A stretch of 64,000 nt of DNA from UBA1952 sp965200035 (GCA_965200035.1 OZ241334.1:1178001-1242000), one strand, 5' to 3'; positions 34,186 to 43,867 are shown, numbered from the stretch's first letter. Made by a program: numbers and translations. The notes: generated by a model from the letters alone, not told the origin.

Positions 34186-34407
34186 ATGGACATGCATCAA
34201 ACAAGCGGGGAACCCATCGTAGTAGAGAACCCATCTGATATTGAACTGAACAAGCCATCCAAGTCGCGCTTCCTGTTCCTGCTGTTCTTCTTCGGCTTTT
34301 TCATCTTTTGCTGGGCAGGATGCTATAACCTGTATGAGCATAAATTTCAGAAGAATGAAGATGTAAAAGTGCCCGACAATACCAAGTACGAGCCTGTTTA
34401 CAAATAA
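34186..34407 (+). CDS. small single-pass membrane protein
   Basis: 73 residues from the ATG at 34186, supported by the promoter just upstream. An acidic-to-neutral N-terminal region is followed by one membrane helix (FLFLLFFFGFFIFCWAGCYN) and a polar C-terminus (KFQKNEDVKVPDNTKYEPVY). Unknown function. It stands 12 bases before the glycosyltransferase and is likely co-transcribed with it. Confidence 0.65.
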   Translation: MDMHQTSGEPIVVENPSDIELNKPSKSRFLFLLFFFGFFIFCWAGCYNLYEHKFQKNEDVKVPDNTKYEPVYK

Positions 34408-34419
34408 TTCCCGACTGCC

Positions 34420-35469
34420 GTGCCCATCGTTTGTGAGCAGGAAACCGCAGTAGTGATACTGAGCTACAATGGCCGCAAATGGCATGAGCTTTTCTTACCG
34501 CTTATTGTTGCAGAAGCCGCATCAGGCTATGATGTCGTGCTGATCGATAATGCCTCTACGGATGATACCCTGCAATGGATCAAAGAGCATTTTCCTACGG
34601 TAAAGACGCTGCGTATCGGCGTCAATAAAGGTTTTGCGCATGGTTATGCGGAAGGCCTGCTGCAGATAGAAGCCAAATATTATGTGCTGCTCAGCGCCGA
34701 CTTCGAAGTAACGGAAGTCTGGTTCCCGCCATTGCTTAATGCAATGCAGCAGACGCAAGGGCTTGCTGCCTGCCAGCCGAAAATCCGGTATTGGAAAGAG
34801 CGCGAAAAATTCGAGTACGCAGGCGCAGCCGGAGGCTTTAAAGACAAATGGGGCTACCTGTTCTGCCGCGGCCGCATCTTCAATGATCTGGAAACGGATA
34901 ACGATCAGTACAACGATTCTATCGAGACATTCTGGGCATCGGGCGGCTGTTTCATGGTGCGCGCCGATCTCTACCATAAGCTGGGCGGGCTGGATGCCGA
35001 CCTTTATGCGCATATGGAAGAGGTGGATCTGTGCTGGCGGCTGAAAAATGCCGGCTACCGCATCGGCTATGTAGGCAACAGCACTGTATATCATGTAGGC
35101 GGCAGCGTGATCTCTTATGGAAGTCCACAGAAGCTGTTTTATAACTACCGCAATTCGCTGGTGCTATTGCTGAAAAATGAGCGTGCAGGCAAGCTGCTCT
35201 GGCTCATACCGCTCCGGCTGATGCTTGACGGACTTTCTGCAATGCAACTACTTGCCAGCGGCAACTTTCGGGGAGTGGCTACTATTTTCAAAGCGCATAT
35301 GCACTTCTACGGCTCATTCGGCAAATGGATGAAGCACCGGCGGCAGGCACAGATATCTGTCACGCACCGCAATGAGGAAGGCATTTATCCCAAGAGCATT
35401 ATCTGGCAATATTTCGCTTTACGCAAGAAAACATTCCCAAAGCTGAAATGGGAGCCACGGCGACTATAA
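34420..35469 (+). CDS. family 2 glycosyltransferase
   Basis: 349 residues with a GTG start at 34420. GT-A fold: AVVILSYNGRKW, VVLIDNASTDDTLQWIKEHF, and a SAD sequence in LLSADFEV at the place of the DxD metal site, then WASGGCFMVRADLYHKLGGL and EEVDLCWRL. The family makes surface polysaccharide, often rhamnosyl-type glycans. The C-terminal part carries basic and hydrophobic segments for membrane attachment. Acceptor and donor are not predictable. Confidence 0.93.
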   Translation: MPIVCEQETAVVILSYNGRKWHELFLPLIVAEAASGYDVVLIDNASTDDTLQWIKEHFPTVKTLRIGVNKGFAHGYAEGLLQIEAKYYVLLSADFEVTEVWFPPLLNAMQQTQGLAACQPKIRYWKEREKFEYAGAAGGFKDKWGYLFCRGRIFNDLETDNDQYNDSIETFWASGGCFMVRADLYHKLGGLDADLYAHMEEVDLCWRLKNAGYRIGYVGNSTVYHVGGSVISYGSPQKLFYNYRNSLVLLLKNERAGKLLWLIPLRLMLDGLSAMQLLASGNFRGVATIFKAHMHFYGSFGKWMKHRRQAQISVTHRNEEGIYPKSIIWQYFALRKKTFPKLKWEPRRL

Positions 35470-35478
35470 ACGCTGCGC

Positions 35479-35757
35479 TTAAGCAATCACCTCTTTATAC
35501 AAGTCAGGATTCTTATCAAACTGGTGCTTTACATACGGGCATAGCGGAATAATCTTCCAGCCTTTTTCGCGTGCGTAGCTTACCGCAGATTCCAGCAATT
35601 GCTTTGCAGCTCCTGTTCCCTGCAGGCGTTCATCCGCCCAGGTATGATCGATAGACATACGGTCGTCTCCAACACGCCTGTAAGTCATCTCTGCCACCAC
35701 TTCCCCATCCTGCTCTATATAGAACATGCCTTCACTTTCTTTATGCAATACTTCCAT
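35479..35757 (-). CDS. GNAT-like N-acetyltransferase (short YjdJ/PF14542 type)
   Basis: 92 residues, the usual length of this short GNAT branch. Motifs: GEVVAEMTYRRVGDDRMSID, HTWADERLQGTGAAKQLLE (acetyl-CoA loop), AREKGWKIIPLCPYVKHQF with the C-terminal cysteine and FDKNP. The branch is thought to acetylate small amines or proteins; substrates are unknown. It is convergent with the GT2 gene. Confidence 0.9.
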   Translation of the reverse strand: MEVLHKESEGMFYIEQDGEVVAEMTYRRVGDDRMSIDHTWADERLQGTGAAKQLLESAVSYAREKGWKIIPLCPYVKHQFDKNPDLYKEVIA

Positions 35758-35810
35758 GCTGTAAATATGATTAATGATTTCTGATTGGCAGTGATGTGAC
35801 TATAGAGACG

Positions 35811-36275
35811 TTACGGCTTGCCGAACAGCTCTTCCACTTTTTTATTCCGGTACTCAAAAATGTGATTCAGCTGACGCTTCACGAAAAGCCAGCGGGCGAT
35901 CTCCCCAAAAAATCCGAAGGGCAATTCATAATGCACAATATCCGTCATCAGTACACCTCCATCGCGCTCTTCAAAATGATGCTGATGATGCCAGAGCCGG
36001 TAAGGTCCGCGGCGCTGCTCATCCACAAAAAGCTTTCCCGGCAGTACATGCATAATCTCCGTCATCCAGAACAATGGTATGCCCAGTACCGGCGACACTT
36101 TATAGGTGATAATCATACCCGGATAAATCTCTTCCGGCAGATCGCCTGAAGTGACGCGAAAATTCATTTGCTCCGGCGTGATCTTTTGCAGATTATTGGC
36201 ACCTGAAAAGAAATGCCAGACCGTTTGCAGATCTGCTTTCAGAAATTGCTGCTGTGTAAGCTTGTGTACTGCCAT
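35811..36275 (-). CDS. SRPBCC/START-like ligand-binding protein
   Basis: 154 residues of the SRPBCC (polyketide cyclase-like) fold: LKADLQTVWHFFSGANNLQK, ITPEQMNFRVTSG, a GTPYRLWHHQHHFEE-like segment (GPYRLWHHQHHFEERDGGVL) and MTDIVHYELPFGFFGEIARW. The family binds hydrophobic ligands in a deep pocket. It is sometimes annotated as a cell-division inhibitor by analogy, with no clear support. Six bases separate its start from the end of the polymerase-like gene upstream on the same strand. Confidence 0.9.
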   Translation of the reverse strand: MAVHKLTQQQFLKADLQTVWHFFSGANNLQKITPEQMNFRVTSGDLPEEIYPGMIITYKVSPVLGIPLFWMTEIMHVLPGKLFVDEQRRGPYRLWHHQHHFEERDGGVLMTDIVHYELPFGFFGEIARWLFVKRQLNHIFEYRNKKVEELFGKP

Positions 36276-36281
36276 ATAAAG

Positions 36282-37688
36282 CTATTGCTTAAAAATCCGA
36301 GCCATAAGCAACCGGTGCGCCGCCCACCCGCTTACCAAGAGCCCGCAGGTGTAAGCGAAGGAAGAAAGCAGATCGCCCCGCAGCAGGAACAGCAACATAC
36401 CGCACAGCACGAAATAAAAGATCGTTTTATAAGAAGTCGTTTCTACTGAATACCGCCTGTAATAGGCATCATAAAACCGAATGATCAACGCTATAATCAG
36501 GGTAAACAGCAGGCTGCCGGCAATGCCGAAATTGATATAGCCTTCCGCTAAATAGGTACAGGATACATTTTTAAACTCATAGCCGAGCATCGTAAAAAGG
36601 TATGCTCCGCTACCGATTGGTTTGGCAGGCCATAGATTTCTCGGCACAAAAAACAGCGCTACCCCACCCAGTTGCCGTCCACCCGTGCTGCCATGTATAT
36701 GCACATATTGCATCACCCGGCAAAGTGAGGAGTAAGCATCAAAATCAGAGGTCAGGTAAGACTTCCGGAACAGCGCAGCCGGGCTGCGCATCCGCGCTGC
36801 CATATCGCTGCCGGCATAGCGCGTCACATCTACTACCGGACCGGCTAATAGCAAAAGGGCTAAGATCATACCAGTGAATAGATAGCGCCGCTTCATCCAG
36901 CGAAAACCAGCGGCAAGCACCCAAGACAGGTAAATGGTGAATGCCAGATAACGGGGCAATGCCAGCGGAAAATTTCCCGCAAAGGCCGTTAGCAATATCA
37001 AAGCAAGCAATCCCCCGGAAATACTACGTTGTCTGTATAACAGAATAGCAGCCACGGAAAGATAGAGCATCAGCCCCCGCAACCCTTTATCAAAGAGGAG
37101 TTGAAAAGCAGAATTATATTGTAAAGACGCTGTTTCGGCGTGACCGCGTAGCAATAGTCCTTTCGCACCATAAGCTATTAGTAAGCAAAGCAGACTGACT
37201 ACCATAGCCACCGGTGCAACTAGCCGGAAACGTCTTACATAATGATTTGGGAAAACAGTCGGAATGATTATGGGCGTAGGAGCTTTATTCTTTCTTATAT
37301 TCAGAAGCAGGTAATAAAGCAGGAAGCAGACCAGAATCAGTCCATTGGCGTACAGCATGGTTCGGGGCAGGATATCGCCGTCATGCCAGGGAGAGTGATG
37401 AACCGCCGCCTGAATGGATGGAACAAAGCCCAGAAAGATAGCGCCGAAGAGCCACCAGATTTTATTCAGTGAATAAGACCTTTTATCTGTAAACAGCTGG
37501 TAAGAAGCAATGCCCGTAATCAGCACAAAGCTGCCGGCAAGCAACAGTTCATATCTGTTAGCAGGCCACGGCAGCAGCAGCAAGGCAATCACCTGCACCA
37601 GCGGAAGCAATAGCCAGAGAAGGTTGTCGGCCTGTAATTTATGTGCATTTGTGGGTTCCATTTCCTGCGCGACAAATGTAATCGCCAT
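36282..37688 (-). CDS. O-antigen polymerase-like membrane protein
   Basis: 468 residues from the ATG at 37688 (a later ATG at 37661 is also possible). About 12 membrane helices. The large loop carries GGRQLGGVALFFVPRNLWPA and KPIGSGAYLFTMLGYEF, typical of the Wzy/oligosaccharide repeat-unit polymerase group, which links lipid-bound sugar units outside the inner membrane. No flippase or transferase genes flank it except the GT2 gene 1 kb away, so the glycan is unknown. Confidence 0.8.
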   Translation of the reverse strand: MAITFVAQEMEPTNAHKLQADNLLWLLLPLVQVIALLLLPWPANRYELLLAGSFVLITGIASYQLFTDKRSYSLNKIWWLFGAIFLGFVPSIQAAVHHSPWHDGDILPRTMLYANGLILVCFLLYYLLLNIRKNKAPTPIIIPTVFPNHYVRRFRLVAPVAMVVSLLCLLIAYGAKGLLLRGHAETASLQYNSAFQLLFDKGLRGLMLYLSVAAILLYRQRSISGGLLALILLTAFAGNFPLALPRYLAFTIYLSWVLAAGFRWMKRRYLFTGMILALLLLAGPVVDVTRYAGSDMAARMRSPAALFRKSYLTSDFDAYSSLCRVMQYVHIHGSTGGRQLGGVALFFVPRNLWPAKPIGSGAYLFTMLGYEFKNVSCTYLAEGYINFGIAGSLLFTLIIALIIRFYDAYYRRYSVETTSYKTIFYFVLCGMLLFLLRGDLLSSFAYTCGLLVSGWAAHRLLMARIFKQ

Positions 37689-37822
37689 TTCTCCAACCCC
37701 CAATAGCTGCGTAAACCCTTTCTATAGCACAACATCAGCAGATAGCCTTAATTTTAGTATCCGAACCACAAGACGAACAGTAATTATGGCCAGGTGTTGC
37801 CTGACTTTTAATAAAGAATATC

Positions 37823-38920
37823 ATGCGCGGATTTATTTTCTCAGAATACAAGCCAGACGAAAAGAACAATACCCCATTTGAAAAATTGCTGGACCTGTTC
37901 ATGCAATTGCTCAATTATACGGCAGGCGATCCCACCGAAGCCCTCAACTGGCTCTCACAGCTCGACCGGGAGCACAAGCTCACTGATGACGATTATGGCA
38001 TCGGCGACTTTATAGAAGACCTGAAGAAGAATGGCTACCTGAAGGAAAATGACCAGGACGGGGCCTTCAAAATTACCGCCAAGAGCGAACAAACCATTCG
38101 CAGGCGCTCACTCGACGAGATATTCGGCAAGCTGAAGAAGACCAAAGGCGGCAATCACCAGACTTTTAAGACCGGTCAGGGTGATGAAATTAATCCGGAA
38201 ACACGTCCTTTTGAGTTTGGCGATACATTGGAAAGCATTGACTTTACAGGCTCTTTGCGCAATGCGTATGTCAATCAGGGCGTGGATAATTTTTCCATGC
38301 GTGAGGATGATCTGGAGATTCATGAGCGTGATTTCAAGACCCAGACTTCTACGGTGCTGATGATCGATATTTCACACTCTATGATCCTGTATGGCGAGGA
38401 CCGCATTACGCCGGCCAAGAAAGTGGCTATGGCGCTCAGTGAGCTTATTACTACCCGCTACCCCAAGGATACACTGGATATTGTGGTATTTGGGAATGAT
38501 GCCTGGCAGATCGAGATGAAAGACCTCCCTTACCTGGAAGTGGGCCCTTACCATACCAATACTGTTGCCGGACTTGAGCTGGCAATGGATCTCCTGCGGC
38601 GGCGTAAGAACCCTAATAAGCAGATTTTCATGATTACCGATGGTAAGCCTACCTGTCTGAAGATCGGGAAGAAATATTACAAGAACAGCTTTGGCATCGA
38701 CAGTAAAATTCTGAACCGCACCCTTAACCTTGCAGGCCAGCTCCGCCGCCTCAAGACACCGGTAATTACTTTTATGATCGCCAATGATCCTTATCTGCAG
38801 GCATTCGTACGCCAGTTTACTGAGGTAAATGGAGGTAAAGCATTTTACTCATCGCTGGATGGACTGGGCTCATTTGTATTTGAAGATTACGAACGCAACA
38901 AGCGCAAGACGCTCCGCTGA
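37823..38920 (+). CDS. von Willebrand factor A domain protein
   Basis: 365 residues. The N-terminal 170 residues are a charged region with FEKLLDLFMQLLNYTAGDPT and ITAKSEQTIRRRSLDEIFG. The VWA domain begins near 175 with MIDAS motif DISHS (Asp182, Ser184, Ser186), then NTVAGLELAMDLLRRRK and MITDGKPTC. Such proteins often pair with MoxR-type AAA ATPases as metal-dependent chaperones. No ATPase gene is adjacent here. It is monocistronic. Confidence 0.92.
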   Translation: MRGFIFSEYKPDEKNNTPFEKLLDLFMQLLNYTAGDPTEALNWLSQLDREHKLTDDDYGIGDFIEDLKKNGYLKENDQDGAFKITAKSEQTIRRRSLDEIFGKLKKTKGGNHQTFKTGQGDEINPETRPFEFGDTLESIDFTGSLRNAYVNQGVDNFSMREDDLEIHERDFKTQTSTVLMIDISHSMILYGEDRITPAKKVAMALSELITTRYPKDTLDIVVFGNDAWQIEMKDLPYLEVGPYHTNTVAGLELAMDLLRRRKNPNKQIFMITDGKPTCLKIGKKYYKNSFGIDSKILNRTLNLAGQLRRLKTPVITFMIANDPYLQAFVRQFTEVNGGKAFYSSLDGLGSFVFEDYERNKRKTLR

Positions 38921-39105
38921 GATTTCTGCTTCTATCATTTACAGTCATCTTACTCTTTTTATTCTGACGCTGCTCTGGTTTAGGCTGATAATGTATTAAC
39001 TATACACCCGGACTATTATGGTTTTGGGAGATGTTCATTGCTGTATGGCTTCATCTTTAGGGTCACAGATCATTGTATCAAAGCCATCCCTGTCTGCCCA
39101 ACCCT

Positions 39106-39113
39106 TATCTTTG
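39106..39113 (+). promoter_or_regulatory. -7 box of recN
   Basis: TATCTTTG fits TAnnTTTG and lies 22 bases before the ATG at 39136. It supports that start over the frame extension to 39073. No good -33 TTG is visible. Confidence 0.45.
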
Positions 39114-39135
39114 TCAACGAATTTTCAGCCAGTAC

Positions 39136-40800
39136 ATGCTTCAGAAATTAGTGATCCGCAATTATGCGATTATTGATCATCTTGCCCTTACCCCGGATGC
39201 CCGGCTTAACATCGTTACCGGTGAGACCGGCGCCGGTAAGAGCATTATTCTCGGTGCGTTGTCGCTGATCCTCGGCGAACGGGCCGATACTTCAGTGCTC
39301 ATCAACAAGGATGAAAAATGCGTGGTTGAAGCGCATTTTGATGTAGCCGATAATCCTTCTTTCCGCGAAGCGCTGCGCGCTGAAGAGCTGGACGATGAAG
39401 ATGCCCAATGCATTATCCGCCGGGAAATCGGTGTGTCCGGCAAGACCCGGGCTTTTGTAAACGACACTCCGGTTAACCTCGGTATTTTAAATAAGCTAAC
39501 ATCCTTATTGGTAGATCTGCACCAGCAGTTTGACCATATGGCCCTGCAAAACGGACCTTTTCAGCTCAATGTGCTGGACGCGTTGGCTAAAAATGCGTCT
39601 TTACTGGCTGCTTACAAGGATGCTTATCAGCAATACCGGAAAACAAGTGCAACACTTACTGCTCACCGCGATCAGCAGGCGCAATGGCAGAAAGAATCTG
39701 ACTACAAACGGTTTCTACTGGATGAATTATTGAGTGCTTCTTTTAAGGAACAAGAAGTAGAAGATGCAGCCAATCAATTAAAATCTTTAAGTCATGCGGA
39801 GCGTATCCTAGGTACACTGCAAGCTGCGCGCTATGCGCTGGATGAAGGCGAACAGCCGATCGTGAATGAGTTAAAGAAGATCAACCAGCAACTGGCCAGC
39901 CTGACAGATATTTTGCCGGCTTCCACATCGGTGCAGGAGCGCATGGCTTCGGTATGGGCAGAGCTGAAAGATCTGGTAGCAGAGATTGAGACGCTGGAAA
40001 GCAGCGTTAATCTGGATGCAGGACTGATGCAGGAGCTGCAGGAGCGCATGGATCTGGGCTATAAGTTGTTTAAGAAGCACGGTATCAGCGATACAGCAGA
40101 ATTACTGCGATTGCAGGCACAGCTGGAAACGGAATTACAGGCTTCGCTGAATCTTTCCGAGACGATTGAACGGCTGGAAAAAGAGCAGGATCAGTTGCTA
40201 AAAAATACGCTCCGCCTGGCAGGTGATTTGTCCGCACGCAGAAAAGAGATCGCGCCCGGCTTGTCAAAAGATGTGACCCGCCTGCTGGGCCTTGTAGGAA
40301 TGCCTAATGCACAGTTCAGCGTAAAGATTCAGGCAGCAGGCCAGCCTTCTCCTACTGGTGTAGATGAAGTGCTTTTTCTGCTGGATGCCAATAAGAGCGG
40401 CCAGTTCCAGCCGCTCCACAAGGCTGCATCCGGTGGCGAAATGAGCCGTATCATGCTTTCTATTAAATCGCTTACTGCGCAGGCGATGGAGTTGCCAACC
40501 CTCATTTTTGATGAAGTGGATACAGGTATTTCCGGCGAGGCTGCCCGCCAGGTAGGCGTGCTTCTTCGCGATCTGGCTCAATACCATCAGGTGATCTGCA
40601 TTACGCACCAGCCGCAGGTTGCCGCAAGAGGCAGTCGTCACTTCTATGTTTATAAAGATGCAGATGGCCGGCAGCGCATCACCACTAAGGTACGTGAGCT
40701 GATGCCCGAAGAGCGCGTTCTGGCCATTGCCCGTATGATCGGCGGCGAACAGCCCAGTGAAGCAGCATTGCAGAATGCCCGGGAACTGGTGGAGCTGTAA
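39136..40800 (+). CDS. recN: DNA repair protein RecN
   Basis: 554 residues from the ATG at 39136. SMC-like ABC ATPase for repair of double-strand breaks. Walker A GETGAGKS at 29-36, long coiled coil from about 150 to 340, signature HKAASGGEMSRIMLSIK, Walker B TLIFDEVDTGISGEAARQVG and the H-loop CITHQPQVAARG. Length is normal for the family. A 20-bp sequence that includes the stop codon is repeated directly behind it. Confidence 0.96.
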   Translation: MLQKLVIRNYAIIDHLALTPDARLNIVTGETGAGKSIILGALSLILGERADTSVLINKDEKCVVEAHFDVADNPSFREALRAEELDDEDAQCIIRREIGVSGKTRAFVNDTPVNLGILNKLTSLLVDLHQQFDHMALQNGPFQLNVLDALAKNASLLAAYKDAYQQYRKTSATLTAHRDQQAQWQKESDYKRFLLDELLSASFKEQEVEDAANQLKSLSHAERILGTLQAARYALDEGEQPIVNELKKINQQLASLTDILPASTSVQERMASVWAELKDLVAEIETLESSVNLDAGLMQELQERMDLGYKLFKKHGISDTAELLRLQAQLETELQASLNLSETIERLEKEQDQLLKNTLRLAGDLSARRKEIAPGLSKDVTRLLGLVGMPNAQFSVKIQAAGQPSPTGVDEVLFLLDANKSGQFQPLHKAASGGEMSRIMLSIKSLTAQAMELPTLIFDEVDTGISGEAARQVGVLLRDLAQYHQVICITHQPQVAARGSRHFYVYKDADGRQRITTKVRELMPEERVLAIARMIGGEQPSEAALQNARELVEL

Positions 40801-40833
40801 AGTGTTTTATTTCGCTGTAAAGTGTTTTATTTC
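40794..40833. repeat. tandem 20-bp repeat at the recN stop
   Basis: GCTGTAAAGTGTTTTATTTC occurs twice without spacer (40794-40813, 40814-40833). The first unit contains the TAA of recN, so the repeat arose by duplication at the end of the gene. It does not alter the protein. Confidence 0.9.
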
Positions 40834-40850
40834 TGAATATCAATCGTAAT

Positions 40851-40888
40851 AAGAAAGGTGCTTGTCTGCATGGACAAGCACCTTTCTT
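40851..40888 (+). terminator. recN terminator
   Basis: A 16-bp perfect stem (40851-40866 with 40873-40888) and a 6-base loop, A-rich before and T-rich at the end. It should end recN transcription. Confidence 0.85.
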
Positions 40889-40898
40889 TGGCTCTATT

Positions 40899-40949
40899 CC
40901 CCGGCCTGAAGGCCGGGGTTAGGGATATCTGACTTCGGCTAAAGCCGGA
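40899..40949. repeat. REP-like double palindrome
   Basis: CCCCGGCC/GGCCGGGG around TGAA at 40899-40918 is followed by a second palindrome CGGC-TAAA-GCCG at 40936-40947 (with T-A and T-G extensions to 40934-40949). GC-rich hairpins in pairs like this are typical of dispersed extragenic repeats handled by REP-type transposases. It lies between recN and a convergent gene. Confidence 0.55.
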
Positions 40950-40974
40950 TAGTGTGTGGTAGTTTTGCTGTAGT

Positions 40975-41634
40975 TTAGTCCTTGTTTTCTTTCACCATTT
41001 TCAGGAAATAGTTGTTGGTGCTGGTACCCCAGTATGGCTTATTGATATCGTCTTTTGATTCTTTATCCAGTAGCCCCTGCGCTTTTTCAAAATAAGGAGA
41101 TGCTGCTTTGGCACCGCCACCAAACATCTTGGGCATGTAGAATTTACTGATGCCTTTCAAAATGTACATGCGCGGATTATCTGCATTCAGTTCTTTGGCT
41201 TTATCGAGGTTTTCTTCAAAAATCTTTCCGTATTTCTGCCAGCGTGCGCGGCCATCCACACCCAAACGGGCATTGGCGATCATAGCAGAAAGCACATACG
41301 TTTCATCTGTATTCTTGCCCAGCAGGCGCACTGCTTCATCGCGGAATCCTTCTGCCTCATCGATGTAGGCATCGCGTTTGGCAGCCTCCAGCTTATCGTT
41401 ATAAGAGAGCTGTACTTTGCCATAAGCAGCGTAATACTGAGCCGCCCATGCATCAGGATATTTTTTTGCAATCAGCACGAGCTTATTGCTCAACTCTATC
41501 TTGGCCTGCATGTTGTTCCATGTGGTGTCCAGTGCGGTAAACGTATTGGTGAGCACCGGTTTGTAATCGGCCTGCTGTGCATTAGCGCTGAGCGCAGCAA
41601 TGAGCATGGAACCGAGGATGAATGTTTTTTTCAT
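40975..41634 (-). CDS. secreted TPR-like protein
   Basis: 219 residues from the ATG at 41634, which begins a clear signal peptide (MKKTFILGSMLIAALSANAQ). The mature part is helical with TPR-like spacing (YAAYGKVQLSYNDKLEAAKR, MYILKGISKFYMPKMFGGGA). Periplasmic. It is 52 bases downstream of the TonB-dependent receptor gene on the same strand, so the two probably form one unit, and the protein may assist or scaffold the receptor. Confidence 0.75.
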   Translation of the reverse strand: MKKTFILGSMLIAALSANAQQADYKPVLTNTFTALDTTWNNMQAKIELSNKLVLIAKKYPDAWAAQYYAAYGKVQLSYNDKLEAAKRDAYIDEAEGFRDEAVRLLGKNTDETYVLSAMIANARLGVDGRARWQKYGKIFEENLDKAKELNADNPRMYILKGISKFYMPKMFGGGAKAASPYFEKAQGLLDKESKDDINKPYWGTSTNNYFLKMVKENKD

Positions 41635-41686
41635 GGTTAGTCTGTGTTTTGGATATTTTTTTAAAGAGAAAAGGAATTGCGTTTTG

Positions 41687-43867
41687 CTAGAGTTCATCTT
41701 TGTCAAACTCGGTGAGCGAAAAGTTGATGCCTACGAAGAAGGAACGATAAAGCGCCGGAAGCTGTGCATAGCGCTGTGTGCCATCTGCGCTGTAACGGTA
41801 GCCAAATACATTGTGGTTATTGGTGACGTTGTCAATACCCGCGTAAATTACGGTAAACCACTTCTTGACATGCGTGAGGTAGTTGACAGTAAAAGCAAGA
41901 TTGTGATACGGGGACGTACGATCTGAAAGGAACCGGCTGTTATCTGTATAATTGGGATTGTAGTAAGGACGGCCGCTGGCGTAAGAATAGGTCATGTTGA
42001 TCTGCGTCTGCAGTTTATCGATCCAGTATTTGGCTACAACGCTCAGATTGTGGTCTGATATAAAGTCCGGCGTGGTTTCTGCAAGGAAGTTTTTGTACAG
42101 TCTTTTGGTATCAATATAGCTGTACGAAATCCAGTAATCCAGATTTTTGATGAGCTTTTTATCTCTCCAAAACAGCTCTGCGCCCGTGGCATAACCATAG
42201 CCACTGTTATCGACCGGTACGCTATAGATAGAGCGGTACGTGTTGGGATCATACGTGTTGGTGCGCTCCCGTACCAACTGCTGATAATCCTTGTAATACC
42301 CTTCGATGCGCAGTGTACGGTCGCCCTTGATCCATTGAAAGTTGGCAATATAATGAATGGCTTCCTGCATCTTTGGCCGGTAGCCGGCAATCAGATAAGG
42401 CTCATCCGGCAGTTGGTAAAACGAGCCCACAGCAAGACCTATCTGGCTAAAGCGACCTGTACGCAATGCTACATTCAGCCTCGGTGCCACGACATCCTGA
42501 TTCAACAGCTCACTGTGCTCGTAGCGCAGGCCGGGCCTTACCGATAGCCATGAAAGCGGTCCCCACTCACCTTCTGCATAAAGCGCCGCGCTGTTCTCGG
42601 TAAATTTCTGGTTCACATCATAGGTAGGTGTAGGCAAATGACGGTTGTAATTGAAATGCTGCAGCTCAGTACCCGCCAAAAGCGTCAGATGGTGCGCCAT
42701 AAAACGCTTGGCTTCGAGGCGTAATTGCAGCCGGTCATCATGCTGATTGATCGGCTGTCCGCCAGCATTGATGTCATCTTTGTTGTAGCTGTACGAAAGC
42801 GCTGTATAAAGACTCCATTTTTCTTTGATCGCCTGACGGTAAGAAATGCTTGAATAGATATTGGCATTCTTCAGGCCGTAATCAAAATTCTTTCCTGCCG
42901 TATCCGGGTCAGGAATGCGTGTGCCGGCACTTATGTATGAGCCATTGACCAGCAGCTTCAGCATACCGCCCTTGGTAGGCTTCCATGCATAGCGCGCTGA
43001 GCCACCACCACCTTTGGGCACATCATAATACTCCATATTGGTATTGGCAATGCCGTAAAAAGGAGTAAGGTTGTTGTAGTACGCCGTTGCTGAGCCAGCG
43101 CTGTTCTTCCAAAGCTTATCTCCGCTTGCGTAGATGCCCGCCATATTCACGCCCGTATTCACCGTAGTCTTGTCCGGAAAATCCACCGTATTAAGTTCAA
43201 GCACCGAAGAAAGCGCCTGACCATACCGTACACTATAGCCACCGCTGCTGAAGGATACGCCCTTCACCTGAAAAGGAGAGAAGCGGCTTCTGGCCGCCAC
43301 GCCCGGCGCACTGCTCATAAAGGCATTCTGCGAGGTAAGCCCATCTACAATCACTGCTGCTTCACTGGCATCGCCCCCGCGTACAAACAGGCCGGTCTGC
43401 GTGCCGGATTGTTGAGTACCTGGCAGGGTCTGGATGGCTTTGACTACATCGGCATTAGCACCTGCTGTTGTGATGATATCCAGCGTGGTGAGAATAGCTT
43501 TGTTTTTATCGTTCGATGTTTCAAAACCGGCCGTTACCGTCACTCCTTCCATACGCTGGGCAGAGGCTTTCATCTTCACCGCGAGGTCAGTGACATTACC
43601 GCTTACGGCCAGTGATATTTTATAGGGCTCAAAGCCCACTGCATTCACATCCAGCATTTGGCTGCCGGATTCTGTAGTGGTGAAGCGAAAATTGCCTGCG
43701 CTATCTGTAGTGCCGCCGTCCAATGTATTATCAAACGATACCGATGCGCCGGATACCGGAACATCTCTCCCATCTGTAACCTTGCCGGATATGGTAGTCT
43801 GCGCATGGGTAATGCCGGCGGCAAACATCAGGCAGGTGAGAAAGGTAAAAAAACGTTGCATAGACAA
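41687..43867 (-). CDS. TonB-dependent outer-membrane receptor
   Basis: 726 residues. Signal peptide 1-22, a carboxypeptidase-regulatory-like domain at about 23-100 (TTISGKVTDGRDVPVSGASV), the plug domain about 120-230 (VVKAIQTLPGTQQSGTQTGL, FVRGGDASEAAVIVDGLTSQ) and a C-terminal 22-strand barrel. The family imports siderophores, vitamins or glycans, powered by TonB. No SusD gene is next to it, which argues against a Sus-type glycan system. The ligand is unknown. Confidence 0.94.
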   Translation of the reverse strand: MSMQRFFTFLTCLMFAAGITHAQTTISGKVTDGRDVPVSGASVSFDNTLDGGTTDSAGNFRFTTTESGSQMLDVNAVGFEPYKISLAVSGNVTDLAVKMKASAQRMEGVTVTAGFETSNDKNKAILTTLDIITTAGANADVVKAIQTLPGTQQSGTQTGLFVRGGDASEAAVIVDGLTSQNAFMSSAPGVAARSRFSPFQVKGVSFSSGGYSVRYGQALSSVLELNTVDFPDKTTVNTGVNMAGIYASGDKLWKNSAGSATAYYNNLTPFYGIANTNMEYYDVPKGGGGSARYAWKPTKGGMLKLLVNGSYISAGTRIPDPDTAGKNFDYGLKNANIYSSISYRQAIKEKWSLYTALSYSYNKDDINAGGQPINQHDDRLQLRLEAKRFMAHHLTLLAGTELQHFNYNRHLPTPTYDVNQKFTENSAALYAEGEWGPLSWLSVRPGLRYEHSELLNQDVVAPRLNVALRTGRFSQIGLAVGSFYQLPDEPYLIAGYRPKMQEAIHYIANFQWIKGDRTLRIEGYYKDYQQLVRERTNTYDPNTYRSIYSVPVDNSGYGYATGAELFWRDKKLIKNLDYWISYSYIDTKRLYKNFLAETTPDFISDHNLSVVAKYWIDKLQTQINMTYSYASGRPYYNPNYTDNSRFLSDRTSPYHNLAFTVNYLTHVKKWFTVIYAGIDNVTNNHNVFGYRYSADGTQRYAQLPALYRSFFVGINFSLTEFDKDEL

